This document shows, piece after piece, positions 50,939-60,561 of a DNA stretch of 64,000 bases (position 1 is the first letter of the stretch; the number at the start of each line of letters is the position of its first letter). Under the pieces are notes generated by a model. The model worked only from the letters and a program-made list of their open reading frames with translations, had not been told where the DNA came from and did not search any database. Both the position numbers and the translations under genes were made by a program. The stretch is from Streptomyces ortus (GTDB taxonomy: Bacteria > Actinomycetota > Actinomycetes > Streptomycetales > Streptomycetaceae), in contig NZ_JAIFZO010000002.1 of assembly GCF_026341275.1 (NCBI RefSeq), positions 2,767,264 to 2,831,263 of the forward strand, in the 5' to 3' direction.

Positions 50939-52393
50939 GTGGGTTTGCTGCATCAAGATGTAGAGGGAGAGCCGTTCCTGGTGGCGTCACGCTACCGGGA
51001 CGATCTATTCGCCTGCCTGACCGCACGCGGGGACGAACTGTTCGACCTCACCGACGCGTTGCTGTGCGCGGACGGACCGGTGAGAACGCCGGTGGACCTG
51101 ACGCTGGTGGCCGAGCACCGGCGGGGTCACGGCGCGATGTACGACGCGCTGAACAACGGGACCATCGACGTGCCCCGGCTGCGGCAGGTACTGGCTGGCC
51201 TGCCCATGCCGCAGGCCGCCGACGGGCGCCTTGTCCTCGCCGTCGACGTGAGCAACTGGCTCCGTCCCGACGCCCCGACCAGCGCGGATCGTCTGTTCTG
51301 CCACGTCTACGGCCGCAGCGGCCGGTCCTCGGACCAATTCATCCCCGGCTGGCCGTACTCCTTCGTCGCCGCCCTCGAATCGGGCCGGACGTCTTGGTGC
51401 CAGTTCCTGGACGCCGTCCGCCTCGGACCCGCCGACGACGTCGCCGAGGTCACCGCCGCCCAGCTCCGCCGGGTGGTCACGGACCTGATCGAGATGGGCC
51501 GCTGGCACGTCGGCGACCGCGACATCCTCATCGTCTTCGACGCGGGCTACGACGCCCCGCGCATGGCCCACCTCCTCGGCGGTCTCCCGGTCGAGGTCCT
51601 CGGGCGGATGCGCACGGACCGGGTCATGCGCCGCCCGGCGCCCTCCCGTGAGGAGTACTACCTGGCCCACCCCCGCGGCGGCCACCCGCCCAAGCACGGC
51701 GGGGAGTTCCGCTTCGCCAAGCCGGAGACCTGGGGCGAGCCCGACGCGACAACCGTGCAGGTCACCGACCGGTACGGCACTGCCCGCGCGATGGCCTGGG
51801 ACCACATCCACCCCCGCCTGACCACCCGCTCCGCGTGGATCGACCACACCGGCGAACTCCCCGTCATCGAAGGCACGCTGATCCATCTCCAGGTCGACCG
51901 CCTGCCCGGGGGCCAGGACCCGCTGCCCCTCTGGCTGTGGTCGTCGGCCACCGCCGTGAGCGGCGAGGACGTCGATGTCCGCTGGCAGACGTTCCTGAGG
52001 CGCTTCGACCTGGAGCACACGTTCCGACTGATGAAGCAGACCCTGGGCTGGACCCGGCCGAAACTCCGCACCCCCGAGGCCGGCGAACGCTGGACCTGGA
52101 TCGTCATCGCGGCCCACACTCAGCTCCGTCTCCTCCGCCAGGCGGCCACCGACCTGAGACGGCCGTGGGAGAAACCGGCCGAGCCCGGCCGGCTCACCCC
52201 GGCCCGAGTTCGCCGGGGGTTCAGGAACCTCCGCCCGCACCTGCTCTGTCCGGCCCGTGCGCCCAAACCCTCAACACCCGGTCCCGGACGGCCAGCTGGC
52301 TCGAAGAACCGGCGACCCACCGCCCACTACGACGTGGGCAAAACCGTGAAGCGATCAGCAAGCATCACTGAACGAAACCGACTCGGACCATAA
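50939..52393 (+). mobile_element. DDE-type transposase gene of a Streptomyces IS
   Basis: The 484-residue product has the features of the large DDE transposases common in Streptomyces: ALLCADGPVRTPVDLTLVAEHRRGHGAMYDAL at the N-terminus, the first Asp in LAVDVSNWLRPDAPTSADRLFCHVYG, DILIVFDAGYDAPRMAHLL with the second, and RRFDLEHTFRLMKQTLGWTRPKL with the Glu. The GTG at 50939 gives a complete N-terminus, so the gene looks intact. I could not find terminal inverted repeats or a target duplication, so the element's ends are not assigned. The tail is basic and Pro-rich. Confidence 0.85.
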
Positions 52394-52405
52394 AGAACAA
52401 GCTGA

Positions 52406-52515
52406 GAGCCTGTGTCGTATCCCCGACCGGGCGTGCGGCGTCTGGCACGCACTCCCCCAGAGGGGGATCCCCATGACGCCGCGCGCTGATCCGACCGGGG
52501 ATACGACACAGGCTC
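52406..52515. mobile_element. MITE-like element with 20-bp terminal inverted repeats
   Basis: Left end GAGCCTGTGTCGTATCCCCG (52406-52425) is repeated in exact inverse at 52496-52515. The 110-bp element has no coding frame. It is flanked on both sides by TGA (52403-52405 and 52516-52518), a 3-bp target duplication of the TNA kind used by some IS5-group elements. It could also serve as a terminator between the transposase gene and the convergent phosphatase gene. Confidence 0.7.
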
Positions 52516-52529
52516 TGACCGCTCGGGCC

Positions 52530-54674
52530 TCAGCTGTGGTTCAGCTCGAACCAGACGACCTTTCCCGTGCTGAGCCGGGTCGCGCCCCACCGCCGGGCCA
52601 GCTTGTTCACCAGGTAGAGGCCGCGTCCGCCCTCGTCCGTGGCGCGCGCCTGGCGCAGCCGCGGCAGCTGCGGGATGTCGTCGCCGACCTCGCAGCGCAG
52701 CACGTCGGTACGGAGCAGCCGCAGCGTGACGGGCCGTGACGCGTACCGCACGGCGTTGGTGACGACCTCGCTGACCAGCAGCTCGACGGAGTCCGTGAGC
52801 TCCTCCAGGTCCCAGCGGGACAGCGCCTTGCGGGCCAGTCGGCGAGCCCGGCCCGGCGCCGCGTCCTCGGGGTCCAGGTGCCACAGCGCGACGTCGCTCG
52901 GCGCGATCCCGTCGAAGCGGGCGGCGAGCAGCGCGATGTCGTCGTCCCGGTCACCCGGACCGAGCATGTCGAGCACCTCGTCGCACAGCGCCTCCAGGGG
53001 CGGCGGATGGTCCGGTCCGGTCAGCGCCGCGGTCGCGGCGATCCGCTCGCGCAGCTGCTCTATCCCGGTCCACACGTCACGCAGCCGCGACTCCACGAGC
53101 CCGTCGGTGTACAGCAGCAGCGTGGCGCCCGCGGGCGCGTCCAGCTCGACCGCCTCGAAGTCCACGCCCCCTACGCCGATCGGAGCACCCGGCGGTACGC
53201 GCAGTACCTCGGCACGCCCGCCCAGATGCAGCAGTACGGGCGGGGGATGGCCCGCGTTGGCGATGGTGATGCGGTGCGCGACCGGGTCGTAGACCGCGTA
53301 CAGGCAGGTCGCCATGCGGTCGGTGCCCAGGCGCTGGGCCTGTTCGTCCAGGTGGTGCAGGACCTCCTGCGGCGGCAGGTCGAGCCCGGCGAGGGTCTGC
53401 GCGGTCGTCCGCAGCTGGCCCATGATCGCCGCCGAGGTCATGGAGTGGCCCATGACGTCACCGACCACGAGGGCGACCCGGCTGCCGGGCAGCGGGATCG
53501 CGTCGTACCAGTCGCCGCCGACCCGCGCGGTCTCCGCGGCCGGCAGATACCTCGACGCCAGCCGCACACCGGTCGGCCGGGGCAGCGTCTCGGGCAGCAT
53601 CGTGCGCTGCAGCTCGTCCGCGATGTACGCCTCGCGCCCGTACAGCACCGCCTTGTCGATGCCGAGCGCGCTGTGCGTGGCGAGCTGGGCCGCGACCAGC
53701 AGGTCGTCGGTCTCGAAGGCGGGCCGGTCTGGGCGGCGCAGGAACAGCGCGGCACCGATCACGCGGCGCCTGCCGCGCAGCGGCGCGAGGATCGCGCGCT
53801 GCCCGCTCGGCACGGTCACGTCGTCGCCGATCAGCTCGGGCAGCGCCGCCCGGGCGGCGGGCGCGTCCGCGAAGACGGGCCGCACCCCGCGCAGCACCTC
53901 GTTCAGAGCGCCACCGGGCCGTACGGTGCACAGCTCGGCGGTGATGCCGACGTCCGGCTCGGGCTGCAGCGCGGGCAGCAGGAAGCCCTCGGTGTCGCGG
54001 TCCTCGGGGATCCGGTCCGTGCGCCGCAGCCGCAGCACGACGGGCCCGGTGGGCCGTTCGTCGCCCACCGGCAGCGGATCGCGCAGATAGACGAGGATCG
54101 CGTCCGAGAAGGTCGGCACGGTGGCCCGGCACAGCCCCATGACGATCTCGTCGAGGTCGATGCCGCGGGCGATCCGCCGGGTGGCCGCGCCCACGAAGCG
54201 CAGCCGGTCGCCGTCCCGGCGCATGGGCATGGGCGTGCCGGGCGCCGCCGGGCTCTGCCCCGTACGCCGGTCCTTGCCGCCCAGGTGGACGGAGCCCGCC
54301 GCGTCGGACCCGGTGCCCAGGGACTCGGGCCGCGGCCGGTGCGGATCCGGTTCGCCGACCGGTTCGGTGACCGAGGGCTGGGAGTGCTCGGGCCCGGAAC
54401 CGGCGGGCGCGCCCGGGGCCGCGGCCTGCGCGTCCGCGGTCACGGGCGGGTCACCCGCGCCCTGGCCGTCGGGAACGGGCGTGCCGACGGCCCCCGGCGT
54501 ACCGGGGGTGTCGTCAGGCCGTCCCTGCGCCGGGAGACCGGGTGCGCCCGCCGTGGGCGGCTCCGGGGTACGCAGAAGCGCCCCGCGAGGGTCCGCGGGG
54601 GCCGTGGGCCTGGCAGCGCTTGGCTGTCGGCGCTCATGGGAGGTGGGGTGCTCCGTCACGCGTGTCGAATCCAT
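52530..54674 (-). CDS. SpoIIE-type PP2C phosphatase with GAF and ATPase domains
   Basis: The protein has 714 residues. A Pro/Gly/Ala-rich disordered stretch (1-145) precedes a GAF-like domain (about 150-335) and a SpoIIE PP2C domain with metal-binding GGDWYDAIPLPG, VVGDVMGHS and LLLYTDGLVE. A C-terminal HATPase domain carries LLVSEVVTNAVRYA and DEGGRGLYLVNKLA, like anti-sigma-factor kinases. The family switches anti-anti-sigma/anti-sigma pairs, and here one chain could both dephosphorylate and phosphorylate partners. Many such proteins control stress sigma factors in Streptomyces. No sigma gene lies nearby. Confidence 0.92.
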   Translation of the reverse strand: MDSTRVTEHPTSHERRQPSAARPTAPADPRGALLRTPEPPTAGAPGLPAQGRPDDTPGTPGAVGTPVPDGQGAGDPPVTADAQAAAPGAPAGSGPEHSQPSVTEPVGEPDPHRPRPESLGTGSDAAGSVHLGGKDRRTGQSPAAPGTPMPMRRDGDRLRFVGAATRRIARGIDLDEIVMGLCRATVPTFSDAILVYLRDPLPVGDERPTGPVVLRLRRTDRIPEDRDTEGFLLPALQPEPDVGITAELCTVRPGGALNEVLRGVRPVFADAPAARAALPELIGDDVTVPSGQRAILAPLRGRRRVIGAALFLRRPDRPAFETDDLLVAAQLATHSALGIDKAVLYGREAYIADELQRTMLPETLPRPTGVRLASRYLPAAETARVGGDWYDAIPLPGSRVALVVGDVMGHSMTSAAIMGQLRTTAQTLAGLDLPPQEVLHHLDEQAQRLGTDRMATCLYAVYDPVAHRITIANAGHPPPVLLHLGGRAEVLRVPPGAPIGVGGVDFEAVELDAPAGATLLLYTDGLVESRLRDVWTGIEQLRERIAATAALTGPDHPPPLEALCDEVLDMLGPGDRDDDIALLAARFDGIAPSDVALWHLDPEDAAPGRARRLARKALSRWDLEELTDSVELLVSEVVTNAVRYASRPVTLRLLRTDVLRCEVGDDIPQLPRLRQARATDEGGRGLYLVNKLARRWGATRLSTGKVVWFELNHS

Positions 54675-55061
54675 CCGTCCGGTGCTGCGCGCCGTGCGTG
54701 CAGTTCGTCCCGCAGAGAGCCCGATACCCGGAATGCGTGCCCCAGGAACGGAATCCCCGCGTGATCAGACAGCCTCTCAGAAGAATGACCTTCGGACACC
54801 GGCGGGAACAGCCTGATTCGCCGGCTCCGGGTCGTACCGCTGTGACCCTCGTACCCCACGCTCACGTCCTGCCGCCCCTCGGTGACGTTCGGTCAAGCCC
54901 AGCGCTCTGTGCGGGAGTTGTCGTAGCGCACTCGCCCGCCACCCGACCACCACTCCTCAACGACGTTGTCGCGCACCGACTCTGACTGTTCGTTCTTTCC
55001 GTTGCGCTTTCCGTTGCGGAGGCCGATCCTACGGTTCTACCACGGGGGCGCATCAAGGGTC
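54675..55061. other. Intergenic region upstream of the phosphatase gene
   Basis: This 387-bp stretch is the promoter side of the leftward phosphatase gene. A minus-strand frame of 36 codons starting with GTG near 54977 looks faintly protein-like but has no good ribosome-binding site. The near-repeat CAACGGAAAG occurs twice near 55000-55020 on the minus strand. No confident gene or RNA. Confidence 0.45.
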
Positions 55062-55754
55062 TCATGTGGAGACGCGCGCGGGCGTGCGATCCCAGTCGTC
55101 GGGCAGAGGCGGTACGGACCAGGCCGGATCGGGGCGCCAGCGCTGCCAGCCGTCCGAGAACGGCGGGCCCCAGCGGCGGATCATCTCCACCGCCGCGCGC
55201 CCGGCCTCGCCCACGCGCGCGGCCAGCCGCTCGTCCATCAGGCCGTCCCGCTGGGCCTGCGCGAACTCGTCCTCGTCGCGCCAGCCCCACGTCCGGTCCG
55301 GGTGCACCGAGATGTCCAGGAAGTGGTCCTCGGAGTCGACCCCGCCGGCCCATCTGGCCAACGGTTCCTCCAGGTTGACGTACCAGTTCTTGAACTGCCA
55401 GCCCGGCTCCCAGAACAGCCACACCGACCAGGGCTCGCCGGGCCGCGCCAGTTTCAGGACGCCCGTGCCGAACCAGCGATCGCGCTGCACGGTCCGCGGC
55501 TTGGTGTACCGGGTCTCCAGCGGCTCCGCGTGCACCGGAGTGCCGTCCCTGAGGACGGGCTTCACGCATTCCGTGCCCGGGGCCAGCCACACGGCGAGCA
55601 GGTCGGCGTCGTCCCGTACGACGGTCACGGGGCGCGCGATGTGGAAGCGATCGCCGGCGTTCTCCCGGTAACGCCACAGGATCTGACTCCCGGGGTTCCA
55701 GTACGCCGCCGAACCGCCCGCTTCCACGTGTGTCACCGCTCCACCCTCTGCCAT
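55062..55754 (-). CDS. DUF402 / FomD-like nucleotide hydrolase family protein
   Basis: The 230-residue protein carries the DUF402 core: RYTKPRTVQRDRWFGTGVLKL, EPWSVWLFWEPGWQFKNWYVNLEEPL, SEDHFLDISVHPDRTWGWRDEDEF. In FomD and related proteins this beta-barrel fold with its Glu/Asp cluster hydrolyses nucleoside-diphosphate-type substrates with Mn2+ or Co2+. No signal peptide. It has been found next to fumarase genes in other Streptomyces, but the link may be only positional. The ATG at 55754 fits the family start. Confidence 0.87.
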   Translation of the reverse strand: MAEGGAVTHVEAGGSAAYWNPGSQILWRYRENAGDRFHIARPVTVVRDDADLLAVWLAPGTECVKPVLRDGTPVHAEPLETRYTKPRTVQRDRWFGTGVLKLARPGEPWSVWLFWEPGWQFKNWYVNLEEPLARWAGGVDSEDHFLDISVHPDRTWGWRDEDEFAQAQRDGLMDERLAARVGEAGRAAVEMIRRWGPPFSDGWQRWRPDPAWSVPPLPDDWDRTPARVST

Positions 55755-55826
55755 GAACAGATATTAGGTGCCCAGGGCATACGACGCGGCGGTAAGCGCC
55801 ATGGTTCGCCTGCTCGCCGGACGACG

Positions 55827-57212
55827 TTACGGCCTCGTCATCCGCAGGACATCCAGGGCCTCGTCCAGTTGCTCCCGGGTGAGGTCGCCGCGCTCGACGT
55901 ACCCCGACTCCAGGACGACCTCACGGATGGTCCTCCGTTCCGCCAGCGCCTTCTTGGCGACCTTGGCGGCCTCCTCGTACCCGATGTACTTGTTCAGCGG
56001 GGTCACCACCGACGGCGACGACTCGGCGTACTCGCGGGCCCGCTCGCGGTCGGCCGTGATGCCGTCCACGGTCCGGTCGGCGAGCAGCCGGGAGACGTTG
56101 GCGAGCAGTCGCACGGACTCGAGGACGTTCTTCGCGATGACCGGCAGCATGACGTTCAACTCGAAGTTGCCGGAGGCGCCGGCGACGCCGATCGTGGCGT
56201 CGTTCCCGACCACCTGCGCGGCCACCATCAGCACGGCCTCGGGAAGCACCGGATTCACCTTGCCGGGCATGATCGACGAACCGGGCTGCAGATCGGGCAG
56301 TCGGATCTCCGCGAGGCCGGTACGCGGTCCGGAGGCCATCCACCGCAGATCGTTCGCGATCTTCGTGAGCCCCACGGCGATGGTCCGCAGCTGCCCGCTG
56401 GTCTCGACGATCCCGTCCCGCGCGCCCTGCGCCTCGAAGTGGTCGCGCGCCTCGGTGAGCGGCAGCCCGGTGGTCCGCGCGACCTCGGCGATCACGGCCG
56501 CGGAGAACCCGGGAGGCGTGTTGATCCCGGTCCCGACGGCCGTCCCCCCGAGCGGCAGCTCGGCGAGCCGCGGCAGCGAGGCCTCCAGGCGCTCGATCCC
56601 GTACCGCACCTGGGCCGCGTACCCGCCGAACTCCTGGCCGAGGGTCACCGGCGTGGCGTCCATGAGATGGGTCCGCCCGGACTTCACCACATCGGCGAAC
56701 TCCTCGGACTTGCGGGACAGCGCGGCGGCGAGGTGTTCGAGGGCGGGGATCAGATCACGGGTGACGGCGGCGGTCGCGGCGATGTGGATCGACGAGGGGA
56801 AGACGTCGTTGCTGGACTGCGAGGCGTTCACGTGGTCGTTCGGGTGTACGTCCCGGCCGAGCCGTTCGGTGGCCAGCGTGGCGAGCACCTCGTTGGTGTT
56901 CATGTTGGACGAGGTCCCCGACCCCGTCTGGAAGACGTCCACGGGGAAGTGCGCGTCCCACGTGCCGTCCGCGACCTCGGCCGCCGCCTCCCGGATGGCC
57001 TCCGCGACGTCCTTGTCCAGCACGCCGAGGCCCGCGTTCACCTTGGCCGCGGCGGCCTTGATCCTGGCCAGGGCCTCGATGTGGGCGCGCTCCAGATGCT
57101 GCCCGGAGATCGGGAAGTTCTCGACGGCGCGCTGGGTCTGGGCCCGCCACTTCGCGTCCGCGGGGACGCGGACCTCGCCCATGGAGTCGTGTTCGATGCG
57201 GTAGTCGGTCAT
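55827..57212 (-). CDS. fumC: Class II fumarate hydratase
   Basis: The 461-residue enzyme is full length. It shows [52 protein letters not shown] and the family signature [12 protein letters not shown] with the catalytic Ser. It converts fumarate to malate in the citric acid cycle without iron and is oxygen-stable. The ATG at 57212 begins [14 protein letters not shown], the usual start. The frame is open upstream to 57449, but that part is a shadow of the class I gene. It sits directly behind the class I fumarase gene, whose frame runs through it. Confidence 0.95.
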   Translation of the reverse strand: MTDYRIEHDSMGEVRVPADAKWRAQTQRAVENFPISGQHLERAHIEALARIKAAAAKVNAGLGVLDKDVAEAIREAAAEVADGTWDAHFPVDVFQTGSGTSSNMNTNEVLATLATERLGRDVHPNDHVNASQSSNDVFPSSIHIAATAAVTRDLIPALEHLAAALSRKSEEFADVVKSGRTHLMDATPVTLGQEFGGYAAQVRYGIERLEASLPRLAELPLGGTAVGTGINTPPGFSAAVIAEVARTTGLPLTEARDHFEAQGARDGIVETSGQLRTIAVGLTKIANDLRWMASGPRTGLAEIRLPDLQPGSSIMPGKVNPVLPEAVLMVAAQVVGNDATIGVAGASGNFELNVMLPVIAKNVLESVRLLANVSRLLADRTVDGITADRERAREYAESSPSVVTPLNKYIGYEEAAKVAKKALAERRTIREVVLESGYVERGDLTREQLDEALDVLRMTRP

Positions 57213-58878
57213 AGCAGGTATATCGCCCCCGCACGGGAATTGACGTGAACGTCGGCGCCGGCGCCGGATCCTTGAAGAAGTCATTTCCCTTGTCGTCGAC
57301 CACGACGAACGCCGGAAAGTCCTCCACCTCGATCTTCCACACGGCCTCCATGCCGAGCTCCTCGTACTCGACGACCTCGACCTTCTTGATGCAGTCCTGC
57401 GCCAACCGCGCGGCAGGCCCCCCGATGGACCCGAGGTAGAACCCCCCATGCGCCCCGCACGCGTCGGTGACCTGCTGCGACCGGTTCCCCTTCGCCAGCA
57501 TCACCTTCGACCCGCCCGCCGCCTGGAACTGCTCCACGTAGGAGTCCATGCGCCCGGCCGTGGTCGGCCCGAACGACCCGGACGCGTACCCCTCGGGCGT
57601 CTTGGCGGGCCCCGCGTAGTACACGGGGTGGTCCTTCAGGTACTGCGGCATCTCCTCGCCCGCGTCCAGCCGCTCCTTGATCTTGGCGTGCGCGATGTCA
57701 CGCGCCACGACCAGCGGCCCGGAGAGGGACAGCCGGGTCTTGACGGGGTACTTCGTCAGCTCGGCGAGGATGTCGTCCATCGGCCGGTTCAGGTCGATGC
57801 GCACGACGTCACCGGCCTCGTCCAGGTGCTCGTCCGTCGTGTCGGGCAGGAACCGCGCCGGGTCCGTCTCCAGCTGCTCCAGGAAGACGCCCTCCGCGGT
57901 GATCTTCGCGACGGCCTGGCGGTCGGCAGAGCAGGAGACGGCGATGGCGACCGGGCAGGACGCGCCGTGCCGGGGCAGCCGCACCACGCGTACGTCGTGG
58001 CAGAAGTACTTGCCGCCGAACTGCGCGCCGATCCCGATCCGCTGCGTCAGCTCGAAGACCTTCTGCTCCAGGTCCTTGTCCCGGAAGCCGTGCCCGAGCT
58101 CGGAACCCTCGGCCGGAATCTCGTCCAGGTAGTGCGCGGACGCGTACTTCGCGGTCTTCAGGGCGTACTCGGCGCTCGTACCGCCGACCACGATCGCGAG
58201 GTGGTACGGCGGGCAGGCGGCCGTGCCGAGCGAGCGGATCTTCTCCTCCAGGAACTTCATCATGGAGGACTCGTTCAGGACGGCCTTCGTCTCCTGGTAG
58301 AGGAACGACTTGTTGGCCGAGCCGCCGCCCTTGGCCATGAAGAGGAACTTGTAGGCGCCGCCGTCGGCCGCGTACAGCTCGATCTGGGCGGGGAGGTTCG
58401 AGCCGGTGTTCTTCTCGTCCCACATGGTCAGCGGGGCCATCTGCGAGTAGCGCAGGTTCAGGTTCAGGTACGCGTCGTAGATGCCGTGGGACAGCGCCGC
58501 CTCGTCACCGCCCTCCGTGAGGACGTTCTGGCCGCGCTTGCCCATCACGATCGCCGTGCCGGTGTCCTGGCACATGGGCAGCACGCCGGCGGCCGCGATG
58601 TTCGCGTTCTTCAGGAGGTCGAGCGCGACGAACTTGTCGTTGCTCGACGCCTCCGGGTCGTCGATGATGCGCCGCAGCTGGGCGAGGTGCGCGGGCCGCA
58701 GATAGTGCTGGATGTCGTGGATCGCCTCGGCCGCGAGCGTGCGCAGCGCCTCCGGCTCCACCTTGAGGAAGGTGCGCCCGTCGGCCTCGAAGGTGGACAC
58801 ACCCTCGGAGGTCACCAGCCGGTAGGGGGTGGTGTCCTCTCCCTGGGGGAGCAGATCGGTGTACGCGAACTCAGGCAT
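56755..58878 (-). CDS. Class I fumarate hydratase with run-on C-terminus
   Basis: The conserved protein covers about residues 1-553 (58878 to about 57220): a [4Fe-4S] fumarase with [19 protein letters not shown] (iron-sulfur Cys), [53 protein letters not shown], then [19 protein letters not shown] and [19 protein letters not shown]. The frame does not stop at the expected end. It continues about 154 codons, out of phase, through the first third of fumC, giving Arg/Gly-rich non-protein-like sequence. A single-base indel in the five-C run at 57227-57231 would instead end it on the fumC ATG as ATGA. The ATG at 58878 is preferred over 58908. Confidence 0.85.
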   Translation of the reverse strand: MPEFAYTDLLPQGEDTTPYRLVTSEGVSTFEADGRTFLKVEPEALRTLAAEAIHDIQHYLRPAHLAQLRRIIDDPEASSNDKFVALDLLKNANIAAAGVLPMCQDTGTAIVMGKRGQNVLTEGGDEAALSHGIYDAYLNLNLRYSQMAPLTMWDEKNTGSNLPAQIELYAADGGAYKFLFMAKGGGSANKSFLYQETKAVLNESSMMKFLEEKIRSLGTAACPPYHLAIVVGGTSAEYALKTAKYASAHYLDEIPAEGSELGHGFRDKDLEQKVFELTQRIGIGAQFGGKYFCHDVRVVRLPRHGASCPVAIAVSCSADRQAVAKITAEGVFLEQLETDPARFLPDTTDEHLDEAGDVVRIDLNRPMDDILAELTKYPVKTRLSLSGPLVVARDIAHAKIKERLDAGEEMPQYLKDHPVYYAGPAKTPEGYASGSFGPTTAGRMDSYVEQFQAAGGSKVMLAKGNRSQQVTDACGAHGGFYLGSIGGPAARLAQDCIKKVEVVEYEELGMEAVWKIEVEDFPAFVVVDDKGNDFFKDPAPAPTFTSIPVRGRYTCYDRLPHRTRLHGRGPRPRGREVAGPDPARRRELPDLRAASGARPHRGPGQDQGRRGQGERGPRRAGQGRRGGHPGGGGRGRGRHVGRALPRGRLPDGVGDLVQHEHQRGARHAGHRTARPGRTPERPRERLAVQQRRLPLVDPHRRDRRRHP

Positions 58879-59051
58879 CTCGCCAAATCCTTCATCGACA
58901 GACAGCAACGGCCGGCCTCCGTTGGCGGCGCGCCCACCAGCGTAGAACCTGCCTCGGACACCGGGCGTGTGAGGTAAGGCTCAGTTCGTCGTCCACACCC
59001 GTCGTCCACACCCTCTAGTCGCGATCTATCGCGTTTGGGTACGCTGCTGCC

Positions 59052-59747
59052 GTGGACCTTCAGAAGCACACCGAGCCCGACCTTCGGAAGCACACCGACC
59101 TCCGCGCGTCCGACGCGGACCGCGACCGGACAGCGGACATCCTGCGCGACGCCCACGCCGAAGGACGCCTCACCGCGGAGGAGCACGCGGAGCGCGTCGA
59201 GGAGGTCTTCCGCGCGAAGACCGTGGGCGAACTGGAACCGCTGGTCCGGGACCTGCCCGCGGCCCACCGCCCCCGCCCGTCGGCCGCGTTCGCGGCGGCC
59301 CCCAGCCGGCCCGCCCCGGGCGCGATCCCCCCGGTCGCCGACGAGAACGTGGTGGCGGTGTTCAGCGCCGCGGTACGCAAGGGCCGCTGGCGCGTGGGCC
59401 GCCGCACGCACGCGTACGCGATCTTCGGCAGCGTGGAGATAGACCTCAGCGAGGCGATCTTCGAACACCAGCAGGTCGTGATCAAGGCGATATCGGTGTT
59501 CGGCAGCGTCGACGTGCGCGTTCCGGAGAACGTGTCGTTGCGCGGCAGCGGCGGCGGGGTCCTCGGCAGCTTCGAGGTGGACACGCTGGACTCCGGCGAG
59601 CAGGACGCCCCCGTGGTGTACGTGGACGGGCTGGCGGTGCTGGGGAGCATCGAGGCGAAAGCCAGGCGGGGCAAGCTGGTCGAGGACATCCTCGACCGGG
59701 TCACCGAGAAGGTGAACGCCAAGTTGCGCAAACATCTCGGACATTGA
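59052..59747 (+). CDS. DUF1707 protein with LiaF-like C-terminal domain
   Basis: This 231-residue protein has an N-terminal DUF1707 helix pair (LRASDADRDRTADILRDAHAEGRLTAEEHAERVEEVFRAKTVGEL), a Pro/Ala linker, and a C-terminal beta-solenoid like the cell-wall-active-antibiotics response domain (AIFGSVEIDLSEAIF; ISVFGSVDVRVPENV; VLGSFEVDTL). It has no membrane helix, so it should be cytoplasmic. LiaF-type domains sense or modulate envelope-stress signalling, but no two-component system is adjacent. It starts at GTG 59052. Confidence 0.87.
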   Translation: MDLQKHTEPDLRKHTDLRASDADRDRTADILRDAHAEGRLTAEEHAERVEEVFRAKTVGELEPLVRDLPAAHRPRPSAAFAAAPSRPAPGAIPPVADENVVAVFSAAVRKGRWRVGRRTHAYAIFGSVEIDLSEAIFEHQQVVIKAISVFGSVDVRVPENVSLRGSGGGVLGSFEVDTLDSGEQDAPVVYVDGLAVLGSIEAKARRGKLVEDILDRVTEKVNAKLRKHLGH

Positions 59748-59918
59748 CGGTCGCGAATCCACGGAGACCGGAAGCGCACGGTCCAGGGCGGGGCCCGGCG
59801 GCGGGCCCGGTGCCGTACGGGATCTCCCGCGTCGGGAACTGAGTGCATAGGCGCGCGCACAGCGGGTAGGCCTTGCTGCATCGTCTCTCGCTCGCGAAGC
59901 CGTCGTCAGGAGTAGACC

Positions 59919-60296
59919 GTGCTGCATCCGCCGCGTCAGTCCCTGCAGGTCGCTGCCGTTCCGCCCCAGCCGGTGCCGGTGCGCGAGAGGGACCAGGACG
60001 CCCCCTGGCACACGGAGGCCGTGTGCCGCCGCGACGAGGCCGGGCTGTTCTTCGCACCCTCGAAGGAACCCACCGCGGCCCGGCTGTCCCGCGAGGAGGC
60101 GGCGAAGCGGGTCTGCGCGCGCTGTCCGGTGATGATCGAGTGCCGGGAGCACGCACTGCTGCAACCCGAGCCGTACGGCGTCTGGGGCGGCCTCACCGCC
60201 GCCGAGCGCCGCGTGGTCCTGGCCCGACGCCGCCGCCGCGACCTGGACCTCCAAAAAACGGCCCGAACCCCAGGCCCCATAGCCGCAGCGGGCTGA
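59919..60296 (+). CDS. WhiB-like iron-sulfur transcription regulator
   Basis: The 125-residue Wbl protein has four conserved cysteines: one in EAVCRRDEAG, two in CARCPVMIEC and the last in the same segment (C-x29-C-x2-C-x5-C), ligands for a [4Fe-4S] cluster. The turn GVWGGLTAAERR and the basic tail (ARRRRRDLDLQ) are typical. Wbl proteins bind the main sigma factor and respond to oxygen or NO. The GTG at 59919 follows CAGGAG. Which of the several Streptomyces wbl genes this is cannot be told from the protein alone. Confidence 0.95.
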   Translation: MLHPPRQSLQVAAVPPQPVPVRERDQDAPWHTEAVCRRDEAGLFFAPSKEPTAARLSREEAAKRVCARCPVMIECREHALLQPEPYGVWGGLTAAERRVVLARRRRRDLDLQKTARTPGPIAAAG

Positions 60297-60334
60297 CCCC
60301 CACCGCGCCGGGACGCCCCACCCCAGCCCTCTAA

Positions 60335-60534
60335 GGGGCGCGGGGAACTGCGCACTAAGCCCCGGCGGGGCGGCAGTTGTCTTTCAGGGGCGCGGGGAAC
60401 TGCGCGCTCGACAACGACCGACCCGCAGATATCGGCGGGCGGCCCCCACAGGGGGCGCGGGGAACTGCGCGCTCAGCCCCGGCGGACCCGCACCTGTCCA
60501 CGGCCTGCTCTCGAGGGGCGCGGGGAACGGCGCA
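60335..60534 (+). repeat. Array of four REP-like elements
   Basis: Copies at 60335-60354, 60387-60406, 60452-60471 and 60515-60534, all on the same strand, spaced 52, 65 and 63 bp start to start. The first ends in A, the fourth has AACGG. Each is followed by a CAGCCCCGG-like phrase in the first and third. The array fills the gap between the convergent wbl and glpX genes. Confidence 0.85.
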
Positions 60535-60561
60535 ACCACCCCCTCGCGCCCCGAGTGAAAC

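Noticed and set aside
50796..52405. Terminal inverted repeats of the transposase-carrying IS
   Set aside because: No convincing complementary ends or target duplication were found on either side of the gene by eye, so the element boundaries are left open.
54868..54980. 36-codon minus-strand gene upstream of the SpoIIE phosphatase
   Set aside because: It has a GTG but no good ribosome-binding site and no recognisable protein features.
57213..57449. N-terminal extension of fumC
   Set aside because: The open frame before ATG 57212 is Arg/Ser-rich and lies over the conserved end of the class I fumarase gene; family start is [14 protein letters not shown].
60335..60534. CRISPR-like array
   Set aside because: Four copies on one strand, but the 20-bp unit also occurs singly elsewhere, spacers are 32-45 bp of C/G-rich repetitive DNA and no cas genes are present.
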